This document shows positions 7,944-15,320 of a stretch of DNA of 34,405 bases, piece by piece (position 1 is the stretch's first letter; each line of letters opens with the position of its first letter). This DNA is from Rhodospirillum sp. UBA1311 (GTDB lineage Bacteria > Pseudomonadota > Alphaproteobacteria > Rhodospirillales > Rhodospirillaceae), in contig DBTR01000008.1 of NCBI GenBank assembly GCA_002307145.1, forward strand, positions 38,661 to 73,065, written 5' to 3'. The notes under the pieces are model-generated. The model was given only the letters and a program-made list of their open reading frames with translations, was not told where the DNA came from and made no database searches. Made by a program: the position numbers and the translations under genes.

Positions 7944-8453
7944 GTGAAAACCTTCGCTTATCGGTTCGCGACCCCGGTCGTAACCGGCCTGTTCCTGGTG
8001 TCGGGCATCTCGGGCATCGCCCTGTTCTTCCATTGGAAGCCGGGGCTGTTCCACAGCATGCACGAATGGCTCAGCATGCTTCTTTTGGTGCCGTTCGCAT
8101 TGCATACGTGGCGAAACTGGAACGCGCTCGCGGGTTACTTCCATCGCAAAGCCCTGATGCCCGCGATTGCAGCGAGCTGCCTCGCCGCACTGGCGTTCGC
8201 GATGCCATCGCTGAACGGCGCGCAGGGAGGCAACCCGAGCGCCCGCACCCTTCCGCTCCTCACCCACGCGAGCCTCGCCGATCTGGCCCCGATTCTCCGC
8301 ACCACTCCGGACGAACTCGCGGCCTCGCTCCGGCAACGCGGCTTGAGCGTCGCGAGCAACGCGGACACACTCGATGCGGTAGCCGCACGCGCCAGCACTC
8401 CGGCGAACCAACTCCTGCTCGCGCTGCTGCCGCCACCCAACCCGAGAAACTAA
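7944..8453 (+). CDS. DUF4405 domain membrane protein
   Basis: A 169-aa protein with a DUF4405-type N-terminal half. Helix 1 is at about 8-29. A His-rich loop and second helix follow (FFHWKPGLFHSMHEWLSMLLLVPFALHTWRNW, residues 28-59), then a third helix at about 72-88. His30, His37, His40 and His54 resemble the paired histidines of small cytochrome-b-like proteins, so haem or metal binding is possible but not shown. The C-terminal about 80 residues form a soluble part (SLADLAPILRTTPDELAASLRQRGL). Such tails recur in this family, probably in the periplasm. The start is a GTG immediately after the tetR stop, so translation is likely coupled and expression controlled by that regulator. Function unknown. 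Confidence 0.8.
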   Translation: MKTFAYRFATPVVTGLFLVSGISGIALFFHWKPGLFHSMHEWLSMLLLVPFALHTWRNWNALAGYFHRKALMPAIAASCLAALAFAMPSLNGAQGGNPSARTLPLLTHASLADLAPILRTTPDELAASLRQRGLSVASNADTLDAVAARASTPANQLLLALLPPPNPRN

Positions 8454-8514
8454 ACCGCCGCCCGACTCCGGATCGCCCTCATCCACGGAACGACGCGGCC
8501 GGCCAAAAAACAAA

Positions 8515-8547
8515 AAAGGCCAAAGCACATCACATGCTTAGGCCTTT
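8515..8547 (-). terminator. Rho-independent terminator, probably the original tRNA-Ser terminator
   Basis: On the minus strand, AAAGGCC and AAGCA on one side pair with TGCTT and GGCCTTT on the other (one A-A mismatch, 7-nt loop). The stem is followed by T6-G-T6. It stands directly downstream of the displaced tRNA-Ser 3' half at 8551-8611. It therefore most likely terminated the tRNA before the element inserted. It may now also stop transcripts leaving the element leftward. Confidence 0.75.
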
Positions 8548-8550
8548 GTA

Positions 8551-8611
<61 letters not shown>

Positions 8612-8627
8612 CTATTTCCAGCTTTTT

Positions 8628-8669
8628 AATCAATGACTTAGCTCTTACCAAAAATCTAAGTCATTGATT
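8628..8669. repeat. Perfect 14-bp inverted repeat at the element's left end
   Basis: Arms 8628-8641 and 8656-8669 (AATCAATGACTTAG and its complement) are separated by 14 nt, 17 bp inside the left core. A smaller repeat TCGGAA/TTCCGA sits at 8718-8736. Position suggests binding sites for integrase or an excision factor, or a terminator; no T tract follows. The rest of 8612-8916 holds no coding sequence that I can support. Confidence 0.7.
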
Positions 8670-8745
8670 CTTCGCACTTCTACCGGATTTAAGGTGACTA
8701 AAGATGATCCAGCCGTCTCGGAATGGACATTTCCGAAATACCAGG

Positions 8746-8760
8746 GTGGACCAAATTTGG
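8746..8760. repeat. Left copy of a 15-bp end repeat (possible integrase arm site)
   Basis: GTGGACCAAATTTGG is identical to 20364-20378 and in the same orientation. The two copies lie about 135 bp and 103 bp inside the left and right core sites. Such subterminal repeats are what one expects of integrase arm-type sites; function is inferred from position. Confidence 0.6.
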
Positions 8761-8916
8761 ACCATAAAACCTCACAAACGTAGACTAAGGGACTGAGACT
8801 TTGTCCGTTGCGCTACGGACAAATCACCGGTAACATGCTGCGCTGAATGAGAGCTATGAGCACTTCACCCCGCAATCTTAAGGCTCCTTGGCAGAGGATC
8901 CGAGCATGGTGATGAT

Positions 8917-9297
8917 ATGCTCCAATCCGAAGCTTTGCCTACTGCTGGCGCCGAGCGCGTTGAGGCTTGCCCCAGTCTCCCTGTCGAGTTGATTCAGAGG
9001 TGCGGCTGGTTTGTGCCGTCACTTCACGACGATGCGCTTCTGACTGAGGTCGAAGCCGCCGCGTACCTTCGCCTCAAACCCGATACTTTATCAAAGTGGC
9101 GGTCTCGGGCCTACGGGCCCGCCTGGGTTTCCACGTCTGACACCCGATCTGGGCGCGTTCTCTATCGCGTCGGCGATCTGCTGCTGTGGGTGCGAGCAAA
9201 GGCTGGATCCGTTTTCAACCCTCCCTCGCGCGGACCTGGCCGCCCGAAGGGATCGAGGAACAAATCGAAAGCCGCGGCCGCCGCGAGCGCTCAATAA
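8917..9297 (+). CDS. Small HTH DNA-binding protein with AT-hook-like tail
   Basis: A 126-aa protein. Residues about 41-91 (LLTEVEAAAYLRLKPDTLSKWRSRAYGPAW to VLYRVGDLLLWV) form a MerR-like/excisionase-type helix-turn-helix (HTH_17 style). The C-terminus is basic and contains RGPGRPKGSRNKSK, which resembles an AT-hook (GRP core). Proteins of this type in integrative elements act as excisionase, regulator or replication accessory factor. Its place directly upstream of the Rep gene and near the left attachment site fits any of these. The start at 8917 has no good Shine-Dalgarno; GAGGATC lies better placed for a 28-codon out-of-frame ORF beginning at 8906. The true N-terminus is therefore uncertain, but the HTH region is secure. 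Confidence 0.75.
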   Translation: MLQSEALPTAGAERVEACPSLPVELIQRCGWFVPSLHDDALLTEVEAAAYLRLKPDTLSKWRSRAYGPAWVSTSDTRSGRVLYRVGDLLLWVRAKAGSVFNPPSRGPGRPKGSRNKSKAAAAASAQ

Positions 9298-9304
9298 GGT
9301 AACG

Positions 9305-9327
9305 CCACTCTGGTTCAGGCAGAGTGG
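9305..9327. repeat. Hairpin spanning the annotated Rep start codon
   Basis: CCACTCTG (9305-9312) pairs perfectly with CAGAGTGG (9320-9327) across a 7-nt loop. The GTG used as the outermost Rep start (9324) lies inside the right arm. No T tract follows, so it is not a normal terminator. Candidate translational control element or part of a Rep nick site. Confidence 0.5.
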
Positions 9328-10709
9328 GATACCAGAGCGCGGCGACGGCCGCTCGTGCCAGCGGGTACCGATCGGGCCCCACGGCGCGAACTGCAAACGT
9401 AGTTACTTCTGCGGCTAACCGCAACCGCCTTTCGGCGGACGATCTCCTCCGGCTTAACACGGGCTGGCGAGCAGATCCGGAGATCTGGCGCAAGGGTCAA
9501 GCCCGGCGCCAAGTAATTCGTGATCAAACCGAGCGGATTGCTGCGGCTCTTGAATCTCAGGGCATTCGCGCGCACCAGATGTCCCCCGTGACAGCACTGG
9601 CGAATGTGACCGGAGAGACCGACACACAGGATGGGTATCGCCCAATCTGCTTCCTTCCTGCGGTCGCTCAACGGGAAGCAGGGCCAACACTGAACCGATT
9701 GCAGTATTTTCTGCTTCATGAGGGGGGACGGCACGTCAGATATGCCGTCGTCACCTCCGGTCCGCGCCTCACGACGGGATTGCGCAGTAGGATTCAGGGG
9801 CTACATAGGACGGTTTCTCGTTGGGCACACGAGGCAGAAAAAGATTGGGGCGTCGAGGTCATCTTCAGGCGGACAGAGTTCACACGCGACGCCCGCGGGA
9901 GCTATCACCCGCACGCCAACGTGCTCTACCGCCCAAGAGCAAGGATGAGCCATGTGCAATGGGCGTCCTTCCTCATCTGGTCTCGGCGGCGTCTCGGCGC
10001 AGTTTGGCATGACGCGGGTGAAATTCGCGACCTTAGCGAGGTCGTCAAATATCCATTCAAGCCCGCCGATGTTGCGGCCGCCTCGGCTGAGGAATTGGCT
10101 TGGCTCTACCTCGAAACGTTCCGGCTGAAGCTATCGCAACCGATGGGCGCGTTCGCGGATTTCTGCCGGCAGCTTGACCGAGCAGGTGAGAAAGTCGCCT
10201 CGATCAATCGAGGTAGTGAAGTGAAGCTGGAAATCGTCGCCAAGGCGAAACGGGAGAGGAGCGGCGAAGCAGATCCGGCGGATGACGGTGAGAACAGGAT
10301 ACTGTGTCGCACGGCTCCAAGCTTCCGCTTTGGGCCATACGCACAACCCATCACGCTACTACAGAACTACACGACCTCGCCGCGAACCGTCGAAGGGGCA
10401 AGACGCCTGGCGATTATTCGGGCTTGGAATGCCGAGGCTCGTGTTTGGTGGGACAGGAACGGCGCTCCGGAGCCCGCGGCTGCGCGTGCAGTTGCGGCCG
10501 GTCAAATCGCAGCTCACGAGGGCGAGGCGGCGAGGATCGCCGTAATTAGGGTTCACACCTGTAGCCCAACTGTCCAGGGCAGAAGAAGCACTCTTGCCAT
10601 CCGGGAGGGGCAGAAAGGGCCCCAACAACCTCCTCTGCGTTCGGGCACAGCTCCGGATTCCACAAGTTATGACCTTGAGACAGGGGAAATTTTCGATAGT
10701 GTCCCTTGA
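9324..10709 (+). CDS. rep: Rolling-circle type replication initiation protein (HUH, Rep_1-like)
   Basis: A protein of up to 461 aa resembling Rep proteins of small rolling-circle plasmids. The divalent-metal HUH motif is visible as RRTEFTRDARGSYHPHANVLYRP near residues 187-209 (His-Pro-His). A later EVVKYPFKPAD near residues 241-251 matches the position and style of the catalytic Tyr-x-x-Lys motif of the Rep_1 family. Upstream, YAVVTSGPRL fits the first conserved beta strand. Such enzymes nick a double-strand origin and stay bound to the 5' end during strand displacement. In this element it could drive autonomous replication after excision. The first 40 or so residues look unstructured and the GTG start is weak, so the real N-terminus may be later. 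It is not a relaxase of the MobA type, which is encoded separately. Confidence 0.8.
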   Translation: MGYQSAATAARASGYRSGPTARTANVVTSAANRNRLSADDLLRLNTGWRADPEIWRKGQARRQVIRDQTERIAAALESQGIRAHQMSPVTALANVTGETDTQDGYRPICFLPAVAQREAGPTLNRLQYFLLHEGGRHVRYAVVTSGPRLTTGLRSRIQGLHRTVSRWAHEAEKDWGVEVIFRRTEFTRDARGSYHPHANVLYRPRARMSHVQWASFLIWSRRRLGAVWHDAGEIRDLSEVVKYPFKPADVAAASAEELAWLYLETFRLKLSQPMGAFADFCRQLDRAGEKVASINRGSEVKLEIVAKAKRERSGEADPADDGENRILCRTAPSFRFGPYAQPITLLQNYTTSPRTVEGARRLAIIRAWNAEARVWWDRNGAPEPAAARAVAAGQIAAHEGEAARIAVIRVHTCSPTVQGRRSTLAIREGQKGPQQPPLRSGTAPDSTSYDLETGEIFDSVP

Positions 10710-10767
10710 GCATGAAATCGTTAGAGCTTAGAGTGTGTTAGCCTTGATTTCGTCGGGAGATATCTGC

Positions 10768-11895
10768 ATGACGGAGACTGTTCGTTATCATCTCGGGCAA
10801 TTCCCGCCTGGTGCCGAAGTCTTAGACTGGGAACGTTTAGTTCCCTTCATCGGCCCAGCCAATGCTGCACTTGCCCGCTATGATGGCTTAATCACAGCGA
10901 TTCCGAATGCGGATGTTCTGCTTTCTCCACTGACCACACATGAAGCAGTTCTCTCGTCAAAAATCGAGGGAACAAATGTTACCATGGGTGAGGTCCTGGA
11001 GGTTGAAGCAGGTGCCGATGGTGAAGTTGACCAACCCAAGCGTGATGACGTTGAGGAGGTGCTCAATTACCGCATCGCCCTCGGCTTCGCATCAAATGCA
11101 CTGCGAACGGGTCGTTCCCTAACCCTACATCTTCTAAGGGAAGTTCACTCCCTATTGTTACAGGGAGTCAGAGGCCGCGACAAAAACCCTGGCGCCTTTC
11201 GAGACGAACAAAATTGGATTGGTTCACGTGGATGCAGCCTCAATGAGGCTTCCTTTGTTCCCATCCCGCAGGAGCACCTACAGTCAGGACTTGATGCCTG
11301 GGTGGGCTATGCTGATACGCAGCAGCTCGACCCCCTCGTCCAATTAGCAATCCTTCATCTTGAATTTGAATCCATCCACCCATTCAAGGATGGCAACGGA
11401 CGCTTGGGACGCATGATTATCCCGCTTTTCCTGGTGCAAAGAGGCGTCTTATCGCGGCCTGGCTTCTATATGAGTGGGTATCTTGAAGAGCGTCGCGGCG
11501 AGTACATTGAATCCATGCGCTCCGTCTCCCGCGATGGTGCCTGGACGGATTGGTGCATATTCTTCCTCGAAGGGGTGATCGACCAAGCGCGGCAGAACCA
11601 ACAAAAGGCTCAGTCAATCCTCAATCTCTACCAGCAAATGCAACACAACGTTACGGATATAACCCACTCACAGCATTCCGGGCTTGCTGTCGAGTTCCTA
11701 TTTTCTCGACCGATATTTTCGACCACGGTCTTCGTGCAGCGAGCAGGCATTCCTCGCGCAACTGCTTTGCGAATTTTGCAAATTCTGCGAGATGAAGGGG
11801 TTCTGAAAACTGTTCGCGAGGGGGCAGGCAGGCGTGCCGCAATCTATGCCTTTCCTGGGCTGCTCAACATTGCTGAAGGTCGGAATGTGTTTTGA
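10768..11895 (+). CDS. Fic domain protein with N-terminal inhibitory motif
   Basis: A 375-aa Fic-family protein, probably an AMP-transferase acting on a protein target. The active-site loop is perfect: HPFKDGNGRLGR, with His204 catalytic and Asp208/Asn210/Arg212 binding metal and nucleotide. An N-terminal inhibitory helix motif of the S/T-x-x-x-E-G/N type is present at residues 63-68 (SSKIEG), placing it in the self-inhibited class with the glutamate near residue 67. An N-terminal Fic_N-like region precedes and a winged-helix-like C-terminus (AGIPRATALRILQILRDEGVL, about 320-345) follows. Start chosen at ATG 10768 because GGGAG lies 8 nt upstream; a longer GTG start has none. Markedly less GC-rich than the chromosome. 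No separate antitoxin gene is needed or seen. Role could be regulation, anti-phage activity or element maintenance. Confidence 0.92.
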   Translation: MTETVRYHLGQFPPGAEVLDWERLVPFIGPANAALARYDGLITAIPNADVLLSPLTTHEAVLSSKIEGTNVTMGEVLEVEAGADGEVDQPKRDDVEEVLNYRIALGFASNALRTGRSLTLHLLREVHSLLLQGVRGRDKNPGAFRDEQNWIGSRGCSLNEASFVPIPQEHLQSGLDAWVGYADTQQLDPLVQLAILHLEFESIHPFKDGNGRLGRMIIPLFLVQRGVLSRPGFYMSGYLEERRGEYIESMRSVSRDGAWTDWCIFFLEGVIDQARQNQQKAQSILNLYQQMQHNVTDITHSQHSGLAVEFLFSRPIFSTTVFVQRAGIPRATALRILQILRDEGVLKTVREGAGRRAAIYAFPGLLNIAEGRNVF

Positions 11896-11896
11896 A

Positions 11897-11957
11897 GCTC
11901 ATGCATGAGCAGCAAACACGTTTGCGTATCACGAAGCGGTATTTTTGAGACGCAAAC
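11897..11957. repeat. Cluster of palindromes between fic and the relaxase gene
   Basis: Three overlapping dyads sit just after the fic stop: a perfect 14-bp palindrome (11897-11910, GCTCATGCATGAGC), GCAAAC-AC-GTTTGC (11912-11925), and an 11-bp inverted repeat with one mismatch (11920-11930 with 11947-11957). The interval separates two convergent genes, so a bidirectional terminator is the simplest reading. Stacked dyads also occur in replication origins, and a Rep gene is nearby. Nothing else is evident in 11896-12013. Confidence 0.5.
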
Positions 11958-12013
11958 ATCCTTGTGATGCACCAATGAGACGGAACGAAGAGGAAGCGAT
12001 ACACCCCAAAAAC

Positions 12014-14005
12014 TCACCTCAGCCGCATACTGGAATGCCGATTTTGTGAGTTTTGATCGGTGCGCGCTTCCTCGAAAGCTCTCGCCTGCTGCTGCAACTG
12101 TGCGAGCCTTTCATCGTCACTGCCGTGCAGTTGCGGCACTGCTTCGGGCGACATACGACTGAGGGTGGCAGCAAGGTCATCCAGTGCCGCCACACGCTTC
12201 CGGGTGGCCTGCACAGATGACGCCGCGCTGGCGCGGGCCCTCTCCGCCGCCTCACGTGATTTGTCGGCATCATCAATCTTCTTTGTCGCCCGACGGCGCA
12301 GGGTCGGCGTCCACGCACGATCATACTTCGCCACGACTGCACGGGCCTCAGTAAGCTCCGCGCGGGCCTCGGCAACGGCCTTTCGTCCTCGCAGTAGCCC
12401 TGCGGCCTCGGTGGCCGCAGTCAAACGTTCTTCACTCTCCGCAAGGTGCTCGCACGCTGAGCGCCAACCAGGCTGAACTAGCTCGCGAGCTTCGTCGTTC
12501 GTCATCCTCACCAAGGCCGGGCCAACACCGGGAATCACCTTAACAAAGCGCCGCCATGTTCCCGCAGCATCAATCCAGGTGTCTGCCTGCGCACGAGTCG
12601 CTTGGATTTTTTCTTCGGCAGTTGCCACTGCACGCAGCCGTGCGACAAGCACAGCAGGATCCTCTCCCTCGGCCTGCAACTCTACACGGGTCCGCTCAAT
12701 GATCGCCGCAACCTCGGGGGATGCGTTGCGAATCTCGATCCCCGCTCGCGTCAGCGCTTCGGCCGCACGCGCCTGAAATTCCACCGAGCCGGAAAGATCC
12801 ACGGATTTCCACTCGTGCGCCTTGGCGGCGATAATCATCAACTGCAGAGCCGCAGGGCTGGTGTCAGATGTGCTGATGCGGTTGCCAGTGTCGCGAAGAC
12901 GCTCCCCGCCACGCAGTTGGACCACCACTTCACCCGATCCAGGTCGCAAGCGAATCCAGGCGAGGTGCGGCGCCAAGTCGGGCGGGATGATGGAGCGGTA
13001 CGACTTCGCTAAGAGCCAAAGTTTATAGCGATCTGCCTTCGCCGCCTCGGCTTCGATCGTCGCGATCTGTTCCTGACGATTTCGTGCCTCCTCGATCCGG
13101 CGAATTCGGTCAATCCGCCGTCGCTCTTTTACAAAATCGATGATCTCTTCGCGCAATGCTCTGATCTCGTCCACCTCTTCTGCTCTCGTGGTTTTCTTTT
13201 CGACCTCTTCTGAATGAACGGCTTTCCGTTTCCGTCCCTCGCCGGGCCGTAGCTTTGGTTCAGCGGGACGATTCACTATTTCTGCCTTTTCGATATTCCC
13301 TGCCGCGATCGCTTCAGCTTTTTGATCTGCAAGGGATTTAGCTGAAACACACGCAGCGACTCCAGCCTCGGCAAGATATCGATTTTCGATCGTCGCCCAC
13401 CGCTCGCGAAGTGCTTTCAGCCCGTCCGTGGAAGACACGAAACTCTCGCCCGAGCGCTCTCCGCATTTCGCGGTTTTGAACGCCCCCTCCCCTGCAAAGA
13501 ACTCGTTCCACTCGCGAGCTTTCAGCTTTGAAAACCCCTGTGGCCCTTCCGGATCAAGGGGGCGCATTGTCAAAAGGATGTGTGCATGCGGCTGTTCGCC
13601 ATCGTCCTCGGCCGGCGGAGAGTGAAGCGCAAAGTCTGCCACCATCCCTTTCGCCACAAATTCATTTTCGCAAAACTCCTTCACGAGTGCGATTTGCTGA
13701 TTCCGTGAGAGCTCGCGGGGTAGCGTTAACAAAACCTCGCGGCACACCTGTGCGTCTTTTCGGCGCTCTGACGCTTCGACACGATTCCACAATTCCGCGC
13801 GGTCGAAGGTCCACGCCGCCGCGCTTTGCGGAGCAAGGATCGCAGTGTGCAATACGTGTTCTTTTCGCGAGTAGTTGTGCACCTCGCCGGTGCGCCGATC
13901 GGCGAGTGTCGTTGCGGCCCGATATGCGGCCTTAGCAACGCTCGATGCGCCTTTCCCGCGGCTAAAGGTCGAGACGGAAAGGCCATACGGAATCGATCTC
14001 GCCAT
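12014..14005 (-). CDS. mobA: MobA/MobL-family relaxase (MOBQ type)
   Basis: A 663-aa conjugative relaxase. The N-terminal domain starts MARSIPYGLSVSTFSRGKG. SSVAKAAYRA follows, with Tyr28 the expected catalytic tyrosine. The three-histidine metal site is formed by His128 (FALHSPP) and the PHAHILLTMRP motif (His140, His142), exactly as in the MobA_MobL family. From about residue 200 onward the protein is long, charged and helical, with coiled-coil character, ending in a Gln/Ala/Glu-rich tail. It should nick oriT and lead a single strand into a recipient. The oriT candidate lies directly upstream of its start at 14028-14081. It is the only gene besides the integrase on the minus strand of the element. 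No primase or helicase motif that I can recognise is in the C-terminal part. Confidence 0.92.
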   Translation of the reverse strand: MARSIPYGLSVSTFSRGKGASSVAKAAYRAATTLADRRTGEVHNYSRKEHVLHTAILAPQSAAAWTFDRAELWNRVEASERRKDAQVCREVLLTLPRELSRNQQIALVKEFCENEFVAKGMVADFALHSPPAEDDGEQPHAHILLTMRPLDPEGPQGFSKLKAREWNEFFAGEGAFKTAKCGERSGESFVSSTDGLKALRERWATIENRYLAEAGVAACVSAKSLADQKAEAIAAGNIEKAEIVNRPAEPKLRPGEGRKRKAVHSEEVEKKTTRAEEVDEIRALREEIIDFVKERRRIDRIRRIEEARNRQEQIATIEAEAAKADRYKLWLLAKSYRSIIPPDLAPHLAWIRLRPGSGEVVVQLRGGERLRDTGNRISTSDTSPAALQLMIIAAKAHEWKSVDLSGSVEFQARAAEALTRAGIEIRNASPEVAAIIERTRVELQAEGEDPAVLVARLRAVATAEEKIQATRAQADTWIDAAGTWRRFVKVIPGVGPALVRMTNDEARELVQPGWRSACEHLAESEERLTAATEAAGLLRGRKAVAEARAELTEARAVVAKYDRAWTPTLRRRATKKIDDADKSREAAERARASAASSVQATRKRVAALDDLAATLSRMSPEAVPQLHGSDDERLAQLQQQARAFEEARTDQNSQNRHSSMRLR

Positions 14006-14027
14006 AACAAATCACTTTGCTTGGGGT

Positions 14028-14081
14028 GCAGGGGTTCCCCCTGCCGTGCACGTCGGCGAAGCCGATGTATAAGCGCGCACT
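14028..14081 (+). other. Candidate origin of transfer (oriT) with IncQ-like nick site
   Basis: A hairpin (GCAGGGG/CCCCTGC, 14028-14044) is followed by a 7-bp inverted repeat with one G-T pair (14051-14057 with 14061-14067). The inverted repeat is followed within 2 nt by TAAGCGCGCACT (14070-14081). The IncQ/RSF1010-type nick region as I recall it is TAAGTGCG/CCCT, giving 10 of 12 matches, with the same arrangement of an inverted repeat immediately 5' of the nick. Predicted cleavage is after G14077. Its position between a MOBQ relaxase and a mobilization-like gene supports the call. Confidence 0.65.
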
Positions 14082-14285
14082 TCGTGTTTTCATTGGTCAG
14101 ATCACAAGTCGATTATTACAGATAATGATGTTGACGCCAATCCATGTTTATGGATTCATTTAACTAATGATTTCGTAACTGTTAGGCGTATGTCACTCAC
14201 GCTCCTTATTTGCGCACATACCCGACTGTTACTCACGCTCTATTGCTTATTAACTACCTTCTACGCAACACGGAGATTACGCGCG
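14082..14285. other. Intergenic region with repeats upstream of the mobilization genes
   Basis: AT-rich and without a supported gene. It contains a 7-bp inverted repeat with 4-nt loop (AATCCAT/ATGGATT, 14139-14156) and two direct copies of ACTCACGCTC (14195-14204 and 14231-14240). These could be operator or accessory-protein sites for the plus-strand operon starting at 14286. I could not settle on one promoter. Confidence 0.4.
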
Positions 14286-14636
14286 ATGAGAAAAACTGTT
14301 GAGCAACGGCTAGCAGAAATCGAGCGCACGCGTGCACGCCTCGCCGCCAAAATTCGGGCTGATGCGACCCGGGAAAAAATCGTAATTGGTGCCGCTATCG
14401 CTGCAGAAATGCGGGAAAATCACAGATTTGCGGAGGAGATCAAAAAGCTCTTGCTGGCACGCGTAACGCGTGACGCCGACAAGCGCGCCGTCGCGCGGAT
14501 CATCGAGTTTTCGCCGCCAACCCTATCAGCAAATCGCGAAAATACTGAAGAAGAGCAAAGTGAGTTCGTCTCCTCAGACAATTCAGCGCCGACAGACCTC
14601 ATCATTCCTTCAATGATATCTCGCCGCCGCCCGTAA
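14286..14636 (+). CDS. Small MobC/TraD-like mobilization accessory protein
   Basis: A 116-aa charged protein. The N-terminal half, MRKTVEQRLAEIERTRARLAAKIRADATREKIVIGAAIAAEM, is an Arg/Ala/Glu-rich helix followed by a short hydrophobic helix. This is the pattern of the small TraD/MobC-type accessory proteins that sit beside MOBQ relaxases and help open oriT. The C-terminal third is polar and looks disordered. I chose ATG 14286 because the family-like region begins there; an upstream in-frame ATG at 14190 would add a hydrophobic stretch that crosses the repeat region and is unlikely. It is the first gene of a plus-strand run leading to the DotA/TraY-like gene. The assignment rests on pattern and position, not a definite motif. 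Confidence 0.55.
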   Translation: MRKTVEQRLAEIERTRARLAAKIRADATREKIVIGAAIAAEMRENHRFAEEIKKLLLARVTRDADKRAVARIIEFSPPTLSANRENTEEEQSEFVSSDNSAPTDLIIPSMISRRRP

Positions 14637-14656
14637 CCAATAATGTGAGGCCCAAA

Positions 14657-14962
14657 ATGCAGAAGATTTTCCGTTTTTTCGTCGGTCTATTTCGCCGCGC
14701 ACCGCTACCTCCGCCGACCGAGGCGGGAAATATTCGGTACTGCCGCGCGCAGGTCTGCCTTTTCCTGCTGTTCAGCTCGGTCTCGCTGATCGCGATGATT
14801 CGAAATTTCGGCTCAGAGTCGATGAGCGTGTATGCGTACTGTTTCTTTTTTTTCAGCGCATTTTTGCTCGCACACCTGCCCGGAGCGCGGTTCCATTGGT
14901 ACAAAAAGGCGCGTTCGCGTTCGGCTCGACCACCAGCGGGAACGGGAGAGGACGATGTTTAA
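14657..14962 (+). CDS. Small membrane protein, unknown function
   Basis: A 101-aa protein with two predicted membrane helices (CLFLLFSSVSLIAMI at about 34-48 and YAYCFFFFSAFLLAHL near 59-75), a basic N-terminus and a basic C-terminal tail (HWYKKARSRSAR). Start ATG 14657 follows a GAGG at about 6 nt spacing. It overlaps the next gene by 8 nt, and that gene overlaps the DotA/TraY-like gene, so the three form one translational unit. I do not recognise the family; a membrane accessory of the DotA-like protein is the natural guess. Confidence 0.6.
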   Translation: MQKIFRFFVGLFRRAPLPPPTEAGNIRYCRAQVCLFLLFSSVSLIAMIRNFGSESMSVYAYCFFFFSAFLLAHLPGARFHWYKKARSRSARPPAGTGEDDV

Positions 14963-15320
14963 GCTCTCCCGAAAGCTACTCGCTGACGTCAGAAAATTTC
15001 CGGAGCTGGCCCGCGACGCCCGGACCGTCGCGGCGGGAATTTCGACTGAGATTCGCGGAGAGAAATTCCGCGCGGACTTCGGTCTCTTTCTGCGCCGAAA
15101 ATGGCCGCCGCTGACACACCAAGAGGCTCGGTTTTACGCAGCTAATGCTGCAACGCTTTTTCTGTTGGCCGTAGCAGTCGCGTTCCAAGTCGGCCGTTCC
15201 TGGCCGACCATCTCAGCCATTCCTCTCTCGATTCTCGCCGGGTCCCTTCTTATTTGCGCGTTACTTTGCTGGTATCGCCTGTCTCCTCCGCAAAGCTCAA
15301 CGAGCGAGGAGCAGTCATGA
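14955..15320 (+). CDS. Small membrane protein preceding the DotA/TraY gene
   Basis: A 121-aa protein. A soluble basic N-terminal half (MFKLSRKLLADVRKFPELARDARTVAAG, then KWPPLTHQEARFYAANAA) is followed by two membrane helices at about 68-83 and 88-106, and a short polar tail. The start at 14955 has a very good Shine-Dalgarno (GGGAGAGG). Its stop overlaps the next start (ATGA). No family recognised. Tight coupling on both sides suggests it works with the DotA/TraY-like protein. Confidence 0.65.
   Translation: MFKLSRKLLADVRKFPELARDARTVAAGISTEIRGEKFRADFGLFLRRKWPPLTHQEARFYAANAATLFLLAVAVAFQVGRSWPTISAIPLSILAGSLLICALLCWYRLSPPQSSTSEEQS

Noticed and set aside
8906..8992. 28-codon leader ORF overlapping the start of the HTH gene
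   Set aside because: It has a reasonable ribosome-binding site but no recognisable peptide or attenuator structure; kept only as a doubt about the HTH start.
14190..14285. Upstream extension of the MobC/TraD-like gene
   Set aside because: The added hydrophobic stretch lies in a repeat-containing intergenic region and the family-like helix begins at 14286.
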